64,000 bases of DNA from Sphingomonas sp. (GCF_024508665.1 NZ_JANINP010000007.1:992001-1056000), one strand, 5' to 3'; counted from the first letter of the stretch, positions 16,984 through 25,630 are shown. Notes: generated by a model from the sequence alone, not told the origin. Numbers and translations: made by a program.

Positions 16984-17156
16984 TCCTTCTCCCCTTGTGG
17001 GAGAAGGATAGCGTAGCTTGGCAGCTCGCTGCCTAGCGCAGCTTGGATGAGGGGAGCGGCGCGAAGCGCCGCGCGACCGCTGTGCGATCGCCCCCTCACC
17101 CTCCCACTCGGCTAACGCCGAGCGGGCCCCTCCCTCTCCCACAAGGGGAGAGGGAG
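16984..17156. repeat. Mosaic hairpin repeat, copy B
   Basis: Same element as at 8,572-8,740, in inverted orientation: TCCTTCTCCCC...TAGCGTAGCTTGGCAGC...GCTTGGATGAGGGGAG, then a GC-rich stem and closing CTCTCCC/GGGGAGAGGG arms. It fills the space between tamB and the monooxygenase. No coding potential seen. Confidence 0.85.
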
Positions 17157-17242
17157 TCGGAGGCTAACTGACACCTATGTCAACAAGCCTCTTTGCAACC
17201 CGCGCAAAATCGAATATCCGGTATGGCGGAGAGGTAAAGCAT

Positions 17243-18706
17243 ATGGAGCATTTCGACGTCCTGGTCGTGGGCGCGGGCATCTCGGGGATCGGCGCGGGCT
17301 ATTATCTGCAGTCGCAGAGTCCCGACCGCAGCTATGCGATCCTGGAAGGGCGGCCGCAGATGGGTGGCACGTGGGACCTGTTCCGCTATCCCGGCATCCG
17401 CTCGGATTCGGACATGTACACGCTGGGCTATGCGTTCAAGCCATGGACCGATGCCAAGGCGATTGCCGACGGGCCGGCAATCCTGAAATATCTCAAGGAA
17501 ACGGCGGCCGAATACGGCATCGACAAGCACATCCGTTACAATCACCACGTCAAGAAGGCATCCTGGTCGACCGAAGATGCGCGTTGGACGGTCGAGGCCG
17601 ACACCGCCGACGGACCGGTCACGCTGACTTGCAATTTCCTCTTCATGTGTTCGGGCTATTACAATTACGCCAAGGGCCATTCGCCCGAATTCGCCGGCGC
17701 GGAGGATTTCAAGGGGCGCATCGTCCACCCGCAATTCTGGCCGCAGGACCTCGATTATTCGGGCAAGAAAGTGGTGGTGATCGGCTCCGGCGCGACCGCG
17801 GTGACGCTGGTCCCGGCGATGGCCGACACGGCCGAGAGCGTCACCATGCTGCAGCGGTCGCCGACCTATATCGTCGCCAGGCCGGCCGAGGATAAATTGG
17901 CCAATTGGCTGCGCGCCAAGCTGCCGGGCAAGCTGGCCTATAGTCTGGTGCGCTGGCGCAATGTCCTGTTCGGGCTGTTCTTCTTCAATCAGGCGCGGAA
18001 GCATCCGGCGAAGGCGAAAGAGCGGATCATCGACATGGTCCGCGCCGAACTGCCCGGTCAAGACATCGAGACGCATTTCACGCCGCGCTACAATCCCTGG
18101 GATCAGCGCCTCTGCCTGGTCCCCGACGGCGACCTGTTCCGCGCGATCCGCGAGGGCAAGGCCGATGTCGTGACCGACACGATCGAGCGGTTCGTGCCCG
18201 AAGGACTCCTGCTCAAGTCCGGCAAGACGCTTCCGGCCGACGTGGTCGTGACCGCGACGGGGCTGGAACTGCAATTGCTGAGCGACGTCCAATTCTCTGT
18301 CGACGGCGAGGTCAAGGACCTGTCGCGGACGATCAATTACAAGGGCATGATGTATTCGGGCATCCCGAACATGGCCTCCTCGTTCGGCTATACCAATGCG
18401 TCCTGGACGCTGAAGGCGGACCTGACCTGCGCCTATGTCTGTCGCTTGCTCAACACGATGCGCAAGCGCGGGCTGCGTCAGGCGACGCCCCAGCCGAACG
18501 CGCCCGTCGGCGAGGAGCCGTTCCTCGATTTCACCTCGGGCTATGTCCAGCGCTCGATCGACAAATTCCCGCGCCAGGGCGACCGTAAGCCGTGGCGCGT
18601 CCACCAGAATTACATCCGCGACCTGATGGCGCTGAAATTCGGATCGGTCGACGACGAGATGAAATTCTCCAACCCTGTACCGAAGCCGGCGAAGAAGGCG
18701 GCGTGA
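17243..18706 (+). CDS. FAD-dependent Baeyer-Villiger-type monooxygenase
   Basis: 487-residue flavoprotein. FAD-binding Rossmann motif GAGISGIGAGYYL at residues 10-22; Baeyer-Villiger fingerprint FKGRIVHPQFWP at about 156-167 (consensus FxGxxxHxxxW); NADPH-binding motif VVVIGSGATAVTLVPAM shortly after; and near the end DVVVTATGLELQ. Such enzymes insert one oxygen of O2 into ketones or oxidise heteroatoms using NADPH. Substrate not predictable. The start at 17243 has GGAGAGG at good spacing; a frame from 17177 would add 22 residues before the Rossmann strand. It stands alone between repeat B and a hairpin pair, so it is probably a single-gene transcript. Confidence 0.93.
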   Translation: MEHFDVLVVGAGISGIGAGYYLQSQSPDRSYAILEGRPQMGGTWDLFRYPGIRSDSDMYTLGYAFKPWTDAKAIADGPAILKYLKETAAEYGIDKHIRYNHHVKKASWSTEDARWTVEADTADGPVTLTCNFLFMCSGYYNYAKGHSPEFAGAEDFKGRIVHPQFWPQDLDYSGKKVVVIGSGATAVTLVPAMADTAESVTMLQRSPTYIVARPAEDKLANWLRAKLPGKLAYSLVRWRNVLFGLFFFNQARKHPAKAKERIIDMVRAELPGQDIETHFTPRYNPWDQRLCLVPDGDLFRAIREGKADVVTDTIERFVPEGLLLKSGKTLPADVVVTATGLELQLLSDVQFSVDGEVKDLSRTINYKGMMYSGIPNMASSFGYTNASWTLKADLTCAYVCRLLNTMRKRGLRQATPQPNAPVGEEPFLDFTSGYVQRSIDKFPRQGDRKPWRVHQNYIRDLMALKFGSVDDEMKFSNPVPKPAKKAA

Positions 18707-18709
18707 TAG

Positions 18710-18787
18710 TCGTCGCCCCGGCGCAGGCCGGGGCCTCAGGCGAAGGCGCGGTACGGCCAGCGGCCCCGGCCTTCGCCGGGGCGACGG
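18710..18787. repeat. REP-like hairpin pair (BIME) in a convergent gap
   Basis: GTCGCCCCGGCGCAGGCCGGGG and the inverted partner CCCCGGCCTTCGCCGGGGCGAC. The pair fills the 81 bp between the convergent monooxygenase and rsmD stops and could serve both as a transcription end. Confidence 0.8.
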
Positions 18788-19324
18788 TCAAGCCATCCGC
18801 AGCAGGGTCACGCGGGCTTTGCCGTAAATCTTCTCCGCATCGACCTCGAACCCCGCCATCTCGACGACCTCGTTGCGCGCGGTTTCGATGCTGACCCAGG
18901 TAGCTGGCCCGACCCAGCCGAGCCGGGCAAGCTTGTCCAACGCGACCATGCCGGCGCCGGTGCCGTAAGGGGGGTCCATCAGGATCAGGTCGAGCGGCGC
19001 TCGCGCCGGACCGAGCGCCAGGACCGATTGCGCGCGGACATCGGCCTTGGCGCCGAGCCTGGCGACGTTGGCGCGCAGGGCCTCCAAAGCGGCCTTGTCC
19101 TGCTCGACGAACAGGCAGGAGGCCGCGCCGCGCGAGAGCGCTTCCAATCCCAACGCACCCGAACCGGCGAAGAGATCCGCGACGGCCAGGCCCTCGAAGC
19201 TGCCAAGGCGGCTCGTCAGCATCGAGAACAAGGCTTCGCGCGTGCGGTCCGCGGTCGGGCGAGTCGCGTCACCTTTGGGGGCGACAAGCGGGCGGCCGCG
19301 CCACTGTCCGGCAATGATCCGCAT
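18788..19324 (-). CDS. rsmD: 16S rRNA (guanine-966 N2) methyltransferase
   Basis: 178-residue SAM-dependent methyltransferase acting on 16S rRNA in the 30S subunit. Family features: MRIIAGQWRGRPLVAPKGDATRPTADRTREALFSML at the N-terminus, SAM-binding VADLFAGSGALGLEALSRGA (about residues 48-67), and catalytic DPPYG at about 116-120. It starts directly after the rluB stop on the minus strand with no gap, so the two RNA-modification genes form an operon. Length is normal. Confidence 0.94.
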   Translation of the reverse strand: MRIIAGQWRGRPLVAPKGDATRPTADRTREALFSMLTSRLGSFEGLAVADLFAGSGALGLEALSRGAASCLFVEQDKAALEALRANVARLGAKADVRAQSVLALGPARAPLDLILMDPPYGTGAGMVALDKLARLGWVGPATWVSIETARNEVVEMAGFEVDAEKIYGKARVTLLRMA

Positions 19325-20560
19325 CTATCGCGGCTTTCGCGGCGGGCGCGGTCCGCCGCGGGGGCTGGATGGGCCGCGCGACCCCGGCGAGCCCGAGGGA
19401 CGCGCCGGGCCCGAAGGGCGCGTGGGGCCTCGCGATGAAGTCCCAGCGGGGCGAGCCGGGCGCTCCGGCCGTTCGGTCGTATCGCGCTCGCCGCGATCCT
19501 TGCGAAAATTGCGGGAGCGATCATTGCGCGTACCGGTCGAGCGCGTTGCCAGCGTTCCGTCGGCACGCTGGCGCGGGCCGGCTTTTGGCTTACCGGGGCG
19601 ACCGGGCCGAACACTTTCTCCCTCGCCTCTCGGGGGGGAGGGTTGGGGAGAGGGCGCGCGGCGGGGGGCTTCAGCCTGCCAGCGCGGCCGTTCGGGCTCC
19701 GTCCGGGATCGGGGATTTCCTTGCCGGTTTGGTCGAGCGGGACGCGACCCGGCTGAAGGCGATGACGGCGATGGGGTCGCATGCGCGCTCGTCTGCTTGC
19801 GCGCCGGTTGCGGCAGATCGAGCCGGGTCGGATCCTTGCGGAACGAATCGATGTCGTGCGCGCGGACTTCGCCGATCGCGCCGACGGGCAGGTCGCCGAG
19901 CACGAACGGGCCGTAACGCGTGCGGATCAGCCGGCTGACCTCGAGCCCGAGATATTCCAGCACGCGCCGTACTTCGCGGTTCTTGCCTTCGGTCAGTTTG
20001 AGTTCGATCCAGACATTGGCGCCGGTGCGACGCTCCATATTCGCGTCGATGGCGCCGTAACGGACGCCCTCGATCTCGACGCCATGGATCAATTCCTCGA
20101 GCTGCGTCTGGGTCACATTGCCATAGGCACGGGCACGATAGACGCGCTCGACGCCGGTCGCCGGCAGTTCGAGCTGGCGCTTGAGCCCACCATCGGTGGT
20201 CAGCAGCAACAGCCCTTCGGTCGCGAGGTCGAGCCGGCCGACCGGAACCAGCCGCGGCAAGCCTTTGGGCAAGCGATCGTAGATCGTCGGACGACCCGCC
20301 GGATCGCGTTCGGTGACGAGCAGACCCTTGGGCTTGTGATAGAGGAACAGCCGCGCGGCTTCCGCCTCGCGCACCGGGTTGCCGTCGACGGTGACGCCGG
20401 CCAGCGAGGAGAGCAAGGTCGCGGGCGTCTCGATGACGACGCCATCGATCGCGACCCGGCCTTCGGCGATCATGCGTTCGACTTCGCGCCGCGAGGCGAT
20501 TCCGGCACGCGCCAACATTTTTGCGATCCGCTGATCGTCGGGAGTCTTGGAGGGAGGCAT
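19325..20560 (-). CDS. rluB: 23S rRNA pseudouridine synthase (RluB/RsuA family) with long basic tail
   Basis: 411 residues. An S4 RNA-binding domain (RIAKMLARAGIASRREVERMIAEGRVAIDG, about 11-40) is followed by the RsuA/RluB catalytic domain with GRLDLATEGLLLLT (about 108-121; Asp is catalytic) and the late motif KNREVRRVLEYLGLEVSRLIRTRYGPF. The catalytic part ends near residue 243. The remaining about 165 residues are a low-complexity Arg/Pro/Gly/Ser tail, probably RNA-binding and disordered; basic tails of this kind are common on RluB. One piece of the tail (PSPQPSPPRGEGE) is the translation of a hairpin-repeat sequence. E. coli RluB modifies U2605; that target is assumed here. Next gene: rsmD, without gap. 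Confidence 0.9.
   Translation of the reverse strand: MPPSKTPDDQRIAKMLARAGIASRREVERMIAEGRVAIDGVVIETPATLLSSLAGVTVDGNPVREAEAARLFLYHKPKGLLVTERDPAGRPTIYDRLPKGLPRLVPVGRLDLATEGLLLLTTDGGLKRQLELPATGVERVYRARAYGNVTQTQLEELIHGVEIEGVRYGAIDANMERRTGANVWIELKLTEGKNREVRRVLEYLGLEVSRLIRTRYGPFVLGDLPVGAIGEVRAHDIDSFRKDPTRLDLPQPARKQTSAHATPSPSSPSAGSRPARPNRQGNPRSRTEPERPRWQAEAPRRAPSPQPSPPRGEGESVRPGRPGKPKAGPRQRADGTLATRSTGTRNDRSRNFRKDRGERDTTERPERPARPAGTSSRGPTRPSGPARPSGSPGSRGPSSPRGGPRPPRKPR
19614..19656. repeat. Hairpin-repeat-like segment inside the rluB tail
   Basis: CTTTCTCCCTCGCCTCTCGG with GGGAGGGTTGGGGAGAGGG resembles the outer arms of the intergenic repeats in this window. Here it is read in frame as part of the disordered tail of RluB. 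Confidence 0.55.
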
Positions 20561-20690
20561 TGGCGCGCCAATATACCGATTGGCAGGGGAACGGGGGAAA
20601 ATTTACACCGGACCCGTTGCCGGGCGTTAAGCCACGCACACGTAACGACGCGCGGACGAAACGATCTGCGCGCGACTGGGTTGAACGATC

Positions 20691-21131
20691 ATGGTGTTCG
20701 GACACGCAAAAAGAGTCATTACGCGCCTCCTCGTGTGCGAGGACGAGCCGCTGATCGCGTTCGAAAACGAACATTCGCTGATCGAACAGGGGTTCGAAGT
20801 CGTCGCCACGGTCGATCGCGTCGCCGACGCCATCGCGGTGCTGGCATCGGGTGTCGATGTCCATCTCGTCCTTGTCGATATCACCCTGGCCGATGGCAGC
20901 GGCATCGACGTCGCACGAGCGGCGCACGCCCGCGGCGTCTCGGTCGTCTTCGTTACCGGCGAATGCCCGGAGGGTGGCCGCGCCTTTGCTCGCGGCTGCC
21001 TCGCCAAACCCTATCGGCCGGCCGACCTGATCGCCGCGATCGCCGCGATCGACGGCCAGATCCAGGGACGGCCGCGCCCTCGCCGCCTGCCGCGCGGCTT
21101 CTCGCTGTTCGATCAGGAAGCGGCCGCGTAA
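20691..21131 (+). CDS. Stand-alone response-regulator receiver protein
   Basis: 146 residues with one CheY-like receiver domain and no output domain. Acidic residues are in CEDEP (E17, D18), the phospho-acceptor Asp63 is in LVDITL, Thr89 is in VTGE, and Lys106 is in AKPY; all key residues are present. The C-terminal 30 residues are basic and polar. Single-domain receivers pass phosphate between kinases or bind a target protein. No histidine kinase is nearby. It is divergent from rluB across about 130 bp. The start codon lacks a clear ribosome site, so a nearby alternative start cannot be excluded. Confidence 0.88.
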   Translation: MVFGHAKRVITRLLVCEDEPLIAFENEHSLIEQGFEVVATVDRVADAIAVLASGVDVHLVLVDITLADGSGIDVARAAHARGVSVVFVTGECPEGGRAFARGCLAKPYRPADLIAAIAAIDGQIQGRPRPRRLPRGFSLFDQEAAA

Positions 21132-21201
21132 GGTCGGTAGCCAAAACCGTCATCGAGCGAAAGTTGCGGTCTCATACGGTATTGCGCTTTCGTCCCAATA
21201 G

Positions 21202-21281
21202 CCCGTCATCCCAGCGAAAGCTGGGATCTCAAGCGATATCACGATGCGGCGGGAGACCCCAGCTTTCGCTGGGGTGACGAT
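21202..21281. repeat. REP-like hairpin pair (BIME) upstream of gatB
   Basis: GTCATCCCAGCGAAAGCTGGGATCT and the inverted partner ACCCCAGCTTTCGCTGGGGTGACGA. The pair lies in the 241-bp gap between the receiver gene and gatB; apart from it I see only weak promoter-like sequence there. Confidence 0.85.
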
Positions 21282-21372
21282 AGGGGCTTTTGCCGGAACG
21301 ACGATCAAGCTTTCGTTTGGATGACGGTGTTGGGCTTGATGCGTGGTGACCCAAACGTCTATCTGCGCCGGC

Positions 21373-22860
21373 ATGACCGAACCGCTCAGCACTGCCGCTC
21401 CCTCGACCTACCGCATCCACGGCGCCACCGGCGACTGGGAAGTGATCATCGGGCTCGAGGTGCACGCGCAGGTCACCTCGCAGGCAAAATTGTTCTCCGG
21501 CGCGGCGACCGCGTTCGGTGCCGAGCCCAACACGCAAGTGTCGCTGGTCGACGCGGCGATGCCCGGCATGCTGCCGGTGCCCAACCGCGAATGCATCCGC
21601 CAGGCGGTGCGCACCGGCATGGCCATCGACGCCAAGATCAACACATGGTCGCGGTTCGACCGCAAGAATTATTTCTACGCCGATCTGCCGCAGGGCTATC
21701 AGATCAGCCAGCTCTACCATCCTTTGGTCGGGGAGGGCGCGATCGAGATCGAGCTGGAAGGCGAGGCGGAGGCGACCAAGAAGATCGGCGTCGAGCGCAT
21801 CCATGTCGAACAGGATGCCGGCAAGCTGATGCACGACCAGCATCCGACGCGCTCCTATGTCGACCTCAATCGCTCGGGCGTCGCGTTGATGGAGATCGTC
21901 AGCAAGCCCGACATGCGCTCGCCGGCCGAAGCCGGGGCCTATCTGACCAAGCTGCGCTCGATCCTGCGCTATGTCGGATCGTGCGACGGAAATATGGACC
22001 AGGGCTCGATGCGCGCCGACGTCAACGTCTCGGTCCGCAAGCCGGGCGGCGAGTTCGGCACGCGCACCGAGACCAAGAACGTCAACTCGATCCGCTTCGT
22101 CATGCAGGCGATCGAGCATGAGGCGTCGCGTCAGGTCGACGTGCTCGAATCGGGCGGCCAGATCGTCCAGGAGACGCGGCTGTTCAATCCTGACACCGGC
22201 ACGACGCGGTCGATGCGGTCGAAGGAAGACGCGCACGATTACCGCTATTTCCCCGATCCCGACCTGCTGCCGCTCGAGCTCGACGACGCGTTCCTGGAAG
22301 CTTGCCGCGACAGTCTCCCTGAGCTGCCCGACGCCAAGCGTGCGCGGTACGAAGCGCAGGGAATCACGCCCTACCAGGCCGCGGTGCTGACCGCCGAAGT
22401 CGAAACCGCGCGCTGGTTCGACGCTTTGCTCGACGAAGGCGCCAAGCCTGTCGCCGCCGCGAACTGGGTGTCGTCGGAATTGTTTGGGGCGCTCAACCGG
22501 CTGGGCAAGGACATCACCGAATCGCCGGTCACCCCGGGCCAGGCCGCGGAATTGCTCGCGCTGGTCGCCAACGGCACCTTGTCGGGCAGCCTTGCCAAGC
22601 AGGTGTTCGAGGTGATGCTCGAAACCGGCGACGCGCCGGGCAAGATCGTCGAGGAGCGCGGGCTCAAGCAGACCAGCGATACCGGCGCGATCGAGGCGGT
22701 GATCGCCGACGTGCTGGCGAAGAATCCGAACCAGCTGGAGCAGTATCGCGGCGGCAAGGAGGCCCTGTTCGGCTTCTTCGTCGGCCAGACGATGAAGGCG
22801 ATGGGCGGCAAGGCCAATCCCGGCGTGGTCAACGAATTGCTCAAGAAGGCGTTGTCCTGA
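21373..22860 (+). CDS. gatB: Asp-tRNA(Asn)/Glu-tRNA(Gln) amidotransferase subunit B
   Basis: 495-residue subunit of GatCAB, which converts misacylated Glu-tRNA(Gln) and Asp-tRNA(Asn) to the amides using ATP and ammonia from GatA. Signature parts: WEVIIGLEVHAQVTSQAKLFSGA (about 22-44), DRKNYFYADLPQGYQISQ, RIHVEQDAGKLMHDQ, then YRYFPDPDLLPLEL in the cradle domain, and the C-terminal YqeY-like tail (IVEERGLKQTSDTGAIEAVIADVLAKNPNQLEQYRGGKEALFGFFVGQTMKA). I began it at ATG 21373, where the family starts, though no clear ribosome site precedes it. gatC and gatA are not in the window. Confidence 0.95.
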   Translation: MTEPLSTAAPSTYRIHGATGDWEVIIGLEVHAQVTSQAKLFSGAATAFGAEPNTQVSLVDAAMPGMLPVPNRECIRQAVRTGMAIDAKINTWSRFDRKNYFYADLPQGYQISQLYHPLVGEGAIEIELEGEAEATKKIGVERIHVEQDAGKLMHDQHPTRSYVDLNRSGVALMEIVSKPDMRSPAEAGAYLTKLRSILRYVGSCDGNMDQGSMRADVNVSVRKPGGEFGTRTETKNVNSIRFVMQAIEHEASRQVDVLESGGQIVQETRLFNPDTGTTRSMRSKEDAHDYRYFPDPDLLPLELDDAFLEACRDSLPELPDAKRARYEAQGITPYQAAVLTAEVETARWFDALLDEGAKPVAAANWVSSELFGALNRLGKDITESPVTPGQAAELLALVANGTLSGSLAKQVFEVMLETGDAPGKIVEERGLKQTSDTGAIEAVIADVLAKNPNQLEQYRGGKEALFGFFVGQTMKAMGGKANPGVVNELLKKALS

Positions 22861-22956
22861 GGAGTAGCGCCGTTCGAGCCGCCGGGGGGTGCCGCTAAGG
22901 GCAGTTGCCGCCGCATGTCCGGCGAAATAGGCTGACTCTCAAAAGGAGTGAGGATT

Positions 22957-23628
22957 ATGCGGCGACTGATCACCATGACGCTGGGCCTGTTGGCGACGCC
23001 GGTGCTGGCGCAGACAAGTCCCGCGCCTGCGCCGCAGCCCGCGCCTGCGCCTGCGCCTGCCGTCGCGCCGACACCTGCGCCTGCCTTGCCGCGCGTGAAG
23101 ATCGACACCACGGCCGGCAGTTTCACGGTCGAGGTCGAGACGGTGAAGGCGCCGGTCACCGCCGCCAATTTCCTGCATTATGTCGACCAGAAGAAGCTGG
23201 ACGGCATCACCTTCTATCGCACGTGCAAGGTCGCCGACAAATTCGGCTTCGTGCAGTTCGGCACCAATGGCGATCCCAAGCGGACACTGCCGCCGATCAA
23301 GCACGAGCCGACTACGATCACCGGCCTGAAGCATCTCAACGGAACGCTCTCGACCGCGCGGCTGGAGCCGGGCTCGGCGCGAGGGGACTTCACCATCAGC
23401 GTCGGCGACCAGCCGTCGTTCGATGCCGATCCGTCCAAACCCGACGACGCGCTCAAGACCAATCTCGGCTATGCCGCGTTCGGCCGTGTGGTCGACGGCA
23501 TGGACGTCGTGCTGAAAATCTTCGACGCACCGATTGACCCCAATGCAACCGTGCGCGGGTCGTTCAAGGGAGAGGTCCCTGCGGCGCCGGTGCGCGTCCT
23601 GAGCGCTCGCAGGCTGCCCAAGGGCTGA
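22957..23628 (+). CDS. Periplasmic cyclophilin-type peptidyl-prolyl isomerase
   Basis: 223 residues. A signal peptide (MRRLITMTLGLLATPVLAQ) is followed by a Pro/Ala repeat linker (PAPAPQPAPAPAPAVAP) and a cyclophilin domain from about residue 46: VKIDTTAGSFTVEVETVKAPVTAANFLHYVDQKKLDGITFYR, then HLNGTLSTARLEPGSARGDFTISV and the end LGYAAFGRVVDGMDVV. It should help protein folding in the periplasm. The active-site Arg is present in FYR, but other catalytic positions differ from PpiA, as in many short bacterial cyclophilins. AAAGGAG lies eight bases before ATG 22957. Confidence 0.9.
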   Translation: MRRLITMTLGLLATPVLAQTSPAPAPQPAPAPAPAVAPTPAPALPRVKIDTTAGSFTVEVETVKAPVTAANFLHYVDQKKLDGITFYRTCKVADKFGFVQFGTNGDPKRTLPPIKHEPTTITGLKHLNGTLSTARLEPGSARGDFTISVGDQPSFDADPSKPDDALKTNLGYAAFGRVVDGMDVVLKIFDAPIDPNATVRGSFKGEVPAAPVRVLSARRLPKG

Positions 23629-23731
23629 CCTGCCACAACGGGTCGGGCGCCTACTTGTCCGGCCTTTACCGCTGGTTATGGTGCGCCCCCGGGGGACGCG
23701 GCGATTCGCCGCATCCGAAATGGGGGATCGC

Positions 23732-24346
23732 ATGAAAATGCATGATTTGGCCGCGGTCGCGGTCATGGTCGCGCTGCCGTTCGGCGGAACGCCGGCAGCG
23801 GCACAGGAAAAGTCCGTCTATCTCGCCGACAGCGCGTCGCCGTTCGGCGTCCCGACGGTGACCAATGCCGACGCGCAATCGGTGACCATGCCGAAGCTCG
23901 ATTATACTCCGAGCGGTACCGAAGCCGCAGATTTCGACAAATATTACGTCTTTCACCGCGCCGATACGGATTTTGCCACGGCCTATGGCGACATTGCCGA
24001 GTGCGATAATTATGCGCGCGGCCTGCAGAGCGGTATCAGCGACGTGCAGGTGCCCTATCCCTATGCCGGGACGATGGCCGGCGCGCTTGGTGGCGCGATC
24101 GGCAGCGCGGTGGCGATGGCGATCTTCGGCTCGGCCGAAAAGCGCCGCCTGCGTCGCGTCAACATGCGCACTTGCATGAACTTCAAGGGCTATGACCGCT
24201 ATGGTTTGCCCAAGGCGCTGTGGGACGAGTTCAACTTCGAAGAAGGTCTGTCGGGCGTCAACGAGGAGAAGCGCCAGCATTACCTCAAGCAACAAGCGCT
24301 GGTCGCTTCGTCGGGCAAGCTGCAGGGAAAGGTTCTTGGGCTGTGA
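23732..24346 (+). CDS. Secreted or membrane-associated protein, function unknown
   Basis: 204 residues with a signal peptide (MKMHDLAAVAVMVALPFGGTPAAAQ). The middle is polar with DKYYVFHRADTDFATAYGDIAECDNYA. Then comes a Gly/Ala-rich segment (GTMAGALGGAIGSAVAMAIFG, about residues 112-132) resembling a glycine-zipper membrane segment, followed by a basic RRLRRVNMRTCMNFKGYDRYG. Two Cys could form a disulfide. GGGGGAT precedes the ATG. Its stop overlaps the GTG of the next secreted protein, so the two are made together. Function not recognised. Confidence 0.75.
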   Translation: MKMHDLAAVAVMVALPFGGTPAAAQEKSVYLADSASPFGVPTVTNADAQSVTMPKLDYTPSGTEAADFDKYYVFHRADTDFATAYGDIAECDNYARGLQSGISDVQVPYPYAGTMAGALGGAIGSAVAMAIFGSAEKRRLRRVNMRTCMNFKGYDRYGLPKALWDEFNFEEGLSGVNEEKRQHYLKQQALVASSGKLQGKVLGL

Positions 24347-25209
24347 AGACATTGTTGCCCTGTGCGCTGATTGCGCTCTCGCTCGCCGTTCCCGCGATTG
24401 GCAAGGAGAAGGCGCCGGTCTTCGTCGAAACCGTCGCGGTCAAGGACAAGCCCGCCGTCGCTCTCAATCCGACCAAAGCCTATGTCATGCTGCGGTCGGA
24501 CATGGCTGTATCGCTCTATTTGATGAAGGTGCCCACCGCCGACGATCAGGCGAGCTACGACAAGTTTCGCGCCGACGCGCTGGCCAAGGCGCATGAGAAA
24601 TACGTCAAGAAGCAGGCGCAATATGATGCGGCGGTGAAGGAAAAGGCTAGTGCCCCGAAGGGCGCGGCGCTGCCGCCTTTGCCCGACAAGCCGATCGAAC
24701 CCACCGAAGCGAACTTTCAGTTCACGCCGTTCCCGTTACTGGCTGGCGTCTCGATCGGTCCGATGAATCGCTTCGCCAAGGCCGATGGTGGCCTGTCGAC
24801 CTACCTCCAGGAGCTGACGCCCGGCGAATATCGCATCTACGGACCGCTCGCCATGGCGCCTAATGGCGCGGTGGGCAGCTGTTTCTGCATGGGAAGCGTG
24901 GCCTTCGCGGCGAAAGCGGGCGAGATCGTCGATCTTGGCGTCATCGCGGCCAAGGCCAATCTGACGGTCAAGCGTCCGGAGGGCGATTCTTCGGCACCCG
25001 TCATATTGGATGGACCGTTTCTGGTGCCGGCGGGCGCCAGCGTCGTAGTCGATCCGCGGTTGAGCAGTGCGCACGTCGTGCCTGCGCGTTTCCGGCCAGT
25101 CGGCAAGTTGCCCAATTATTTCGGGCTGACGATCAACCGGATGCCGGCGATTCCGGGCGTGATGCGCTATGACCGCGATCGCATCGTCGATCTGACTGCC
25201 GGGAACTGA
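24343..25209 (+). CDS. Secreted protein, function unknown
   Basis: 288 residues with a signal peptide (VKTLLPCALIALSLAVPAIGK) and no further membrane segment. A Lys/Ala-rich helical stretch (about 65-105) contains KAHEKYVKKQAQYDAAVKEK and may be a coiled coil. The rest is beta-rich, with GEYRIYGPLAMAPNGAVGSCFCMGSVAFAAKAGEIVDLG; the CFC pair could bind a metal or form disulfides. The GTG start overlaps the stop of the preceding secreted-protein gene by four bases, so the two probably share a transcript and possibly a function in the envelope. I do not recognise a family. Confidence 0.75.
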   Translation: MKTLLPCALIALSLAVPAIGKEKAPVFVETVAVKDKPAVALNPTKAYVMLRSDMAVSLYLMKVPTADDQASYDKFRADALAKAHEKYVKKQAQYDAAVKEKASAPKGAALPPLPDKPIEPTEANFQFTPFPLLAGVSIGPMNRFAKADGGLSTYLQELTPGEYRIYGPLAMAPNGAVGSCFCMGSVAFAAKAGEIVDLGVIAAKANLTVKRPEGDSSAPVILDGPFLVPAGASVVVDPRLSSAHVVPARFRPVGKLPNYFGLTINRMPAIPGVMRYDRDRIVDLTAGN

Positions 25210-25232
25210 TCGATCCGCAGGGCGGCGGCGCG

Positions 25233-25457
25233 CTATTGCGCGTCGTCGTCCTGGTTCTTGGTCTCGCCGCCCGTGCCGGCATTGCCGGAGAACAGGCCGG
25301 GCGCGGTCATGCTGTCGGGTTCGGGGCCGCCTTCGCCGCGTTCGACCGCATCCTTGCGAGCTTCGACTTCCTGCTGGAGGTCGCTGCGGGGGTCGCCCTT
25401 GCGAGCGTCTCGTTCGCGTTCGCCGGCAGCATCTGCTTGCGTGTTTCGATCGGTCAT
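25233..25457 (-). CDS. Small charged hydrophilic protein
   Basis: 74 residues, no membrane segment, rich in Asp, Glu, Arg and Gly: MTDRNTQADAAGERERDARKG, a helical middle QQEVEARKDAVERGEGG, and a disordered end. AAGGA lies eight bases before ATG 25457; another ATG at 25466 overlaps the stop of the preceding tiny gene. It follows the Pro-rich 55-residue gene on the minus strand, so the pair looks like a two-gene operon of small disordered proteins. Function unknown. Confidence 0.55.
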   Translation of the reverse strand: MTDRNTQADAAGERERDARKGDPRSDLQQEVEARKDAVERGEGGPEPDSMTAPGLFSGNAGTGGETKNQDDDAQ

Positions 25458-25462
25458 CGGGA

Positions 25463-25630
25463 TCATCCTTGCGGGTTGGCGGGGCCGGTCGGCTGTTCGC
25501 CGGGGGAGGGCACGTCGATGTCCGGCATCGGTGGCGCGATCTCGGGCGGAGCGGGGGTCGGTTGGGCCGGCTGACTCGGTTCGGGCGGTTGGCTGGGCGG
25601 CGGTGTTTCGGGTGGGGGATTAGTGGCCAT
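25463..25630 (-). CDS. Tiny proline-rich protein
   Basis: 55 residues beginning MATNPPPETPPPSQPPEPSQ and ending PTGPANPQG; about 40 percent Pro, no membrane segment. GAGAGG precedes the ATG at good distance. Its stop lies five bases before the start of the next small gene, so the two are probably coupled. Such Pro-rich small proteins occur as hypothetical genes in sphingomonads. It could be chance, but the ribosome site and tight junction argue for a real gene. Confidence 0.55.
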   Translation of the reverse strand: MATNPPPETPPPSQPPEPSQPAQPTPAPPEIAPPMPDIDVPSPGEQPTGPANPQG

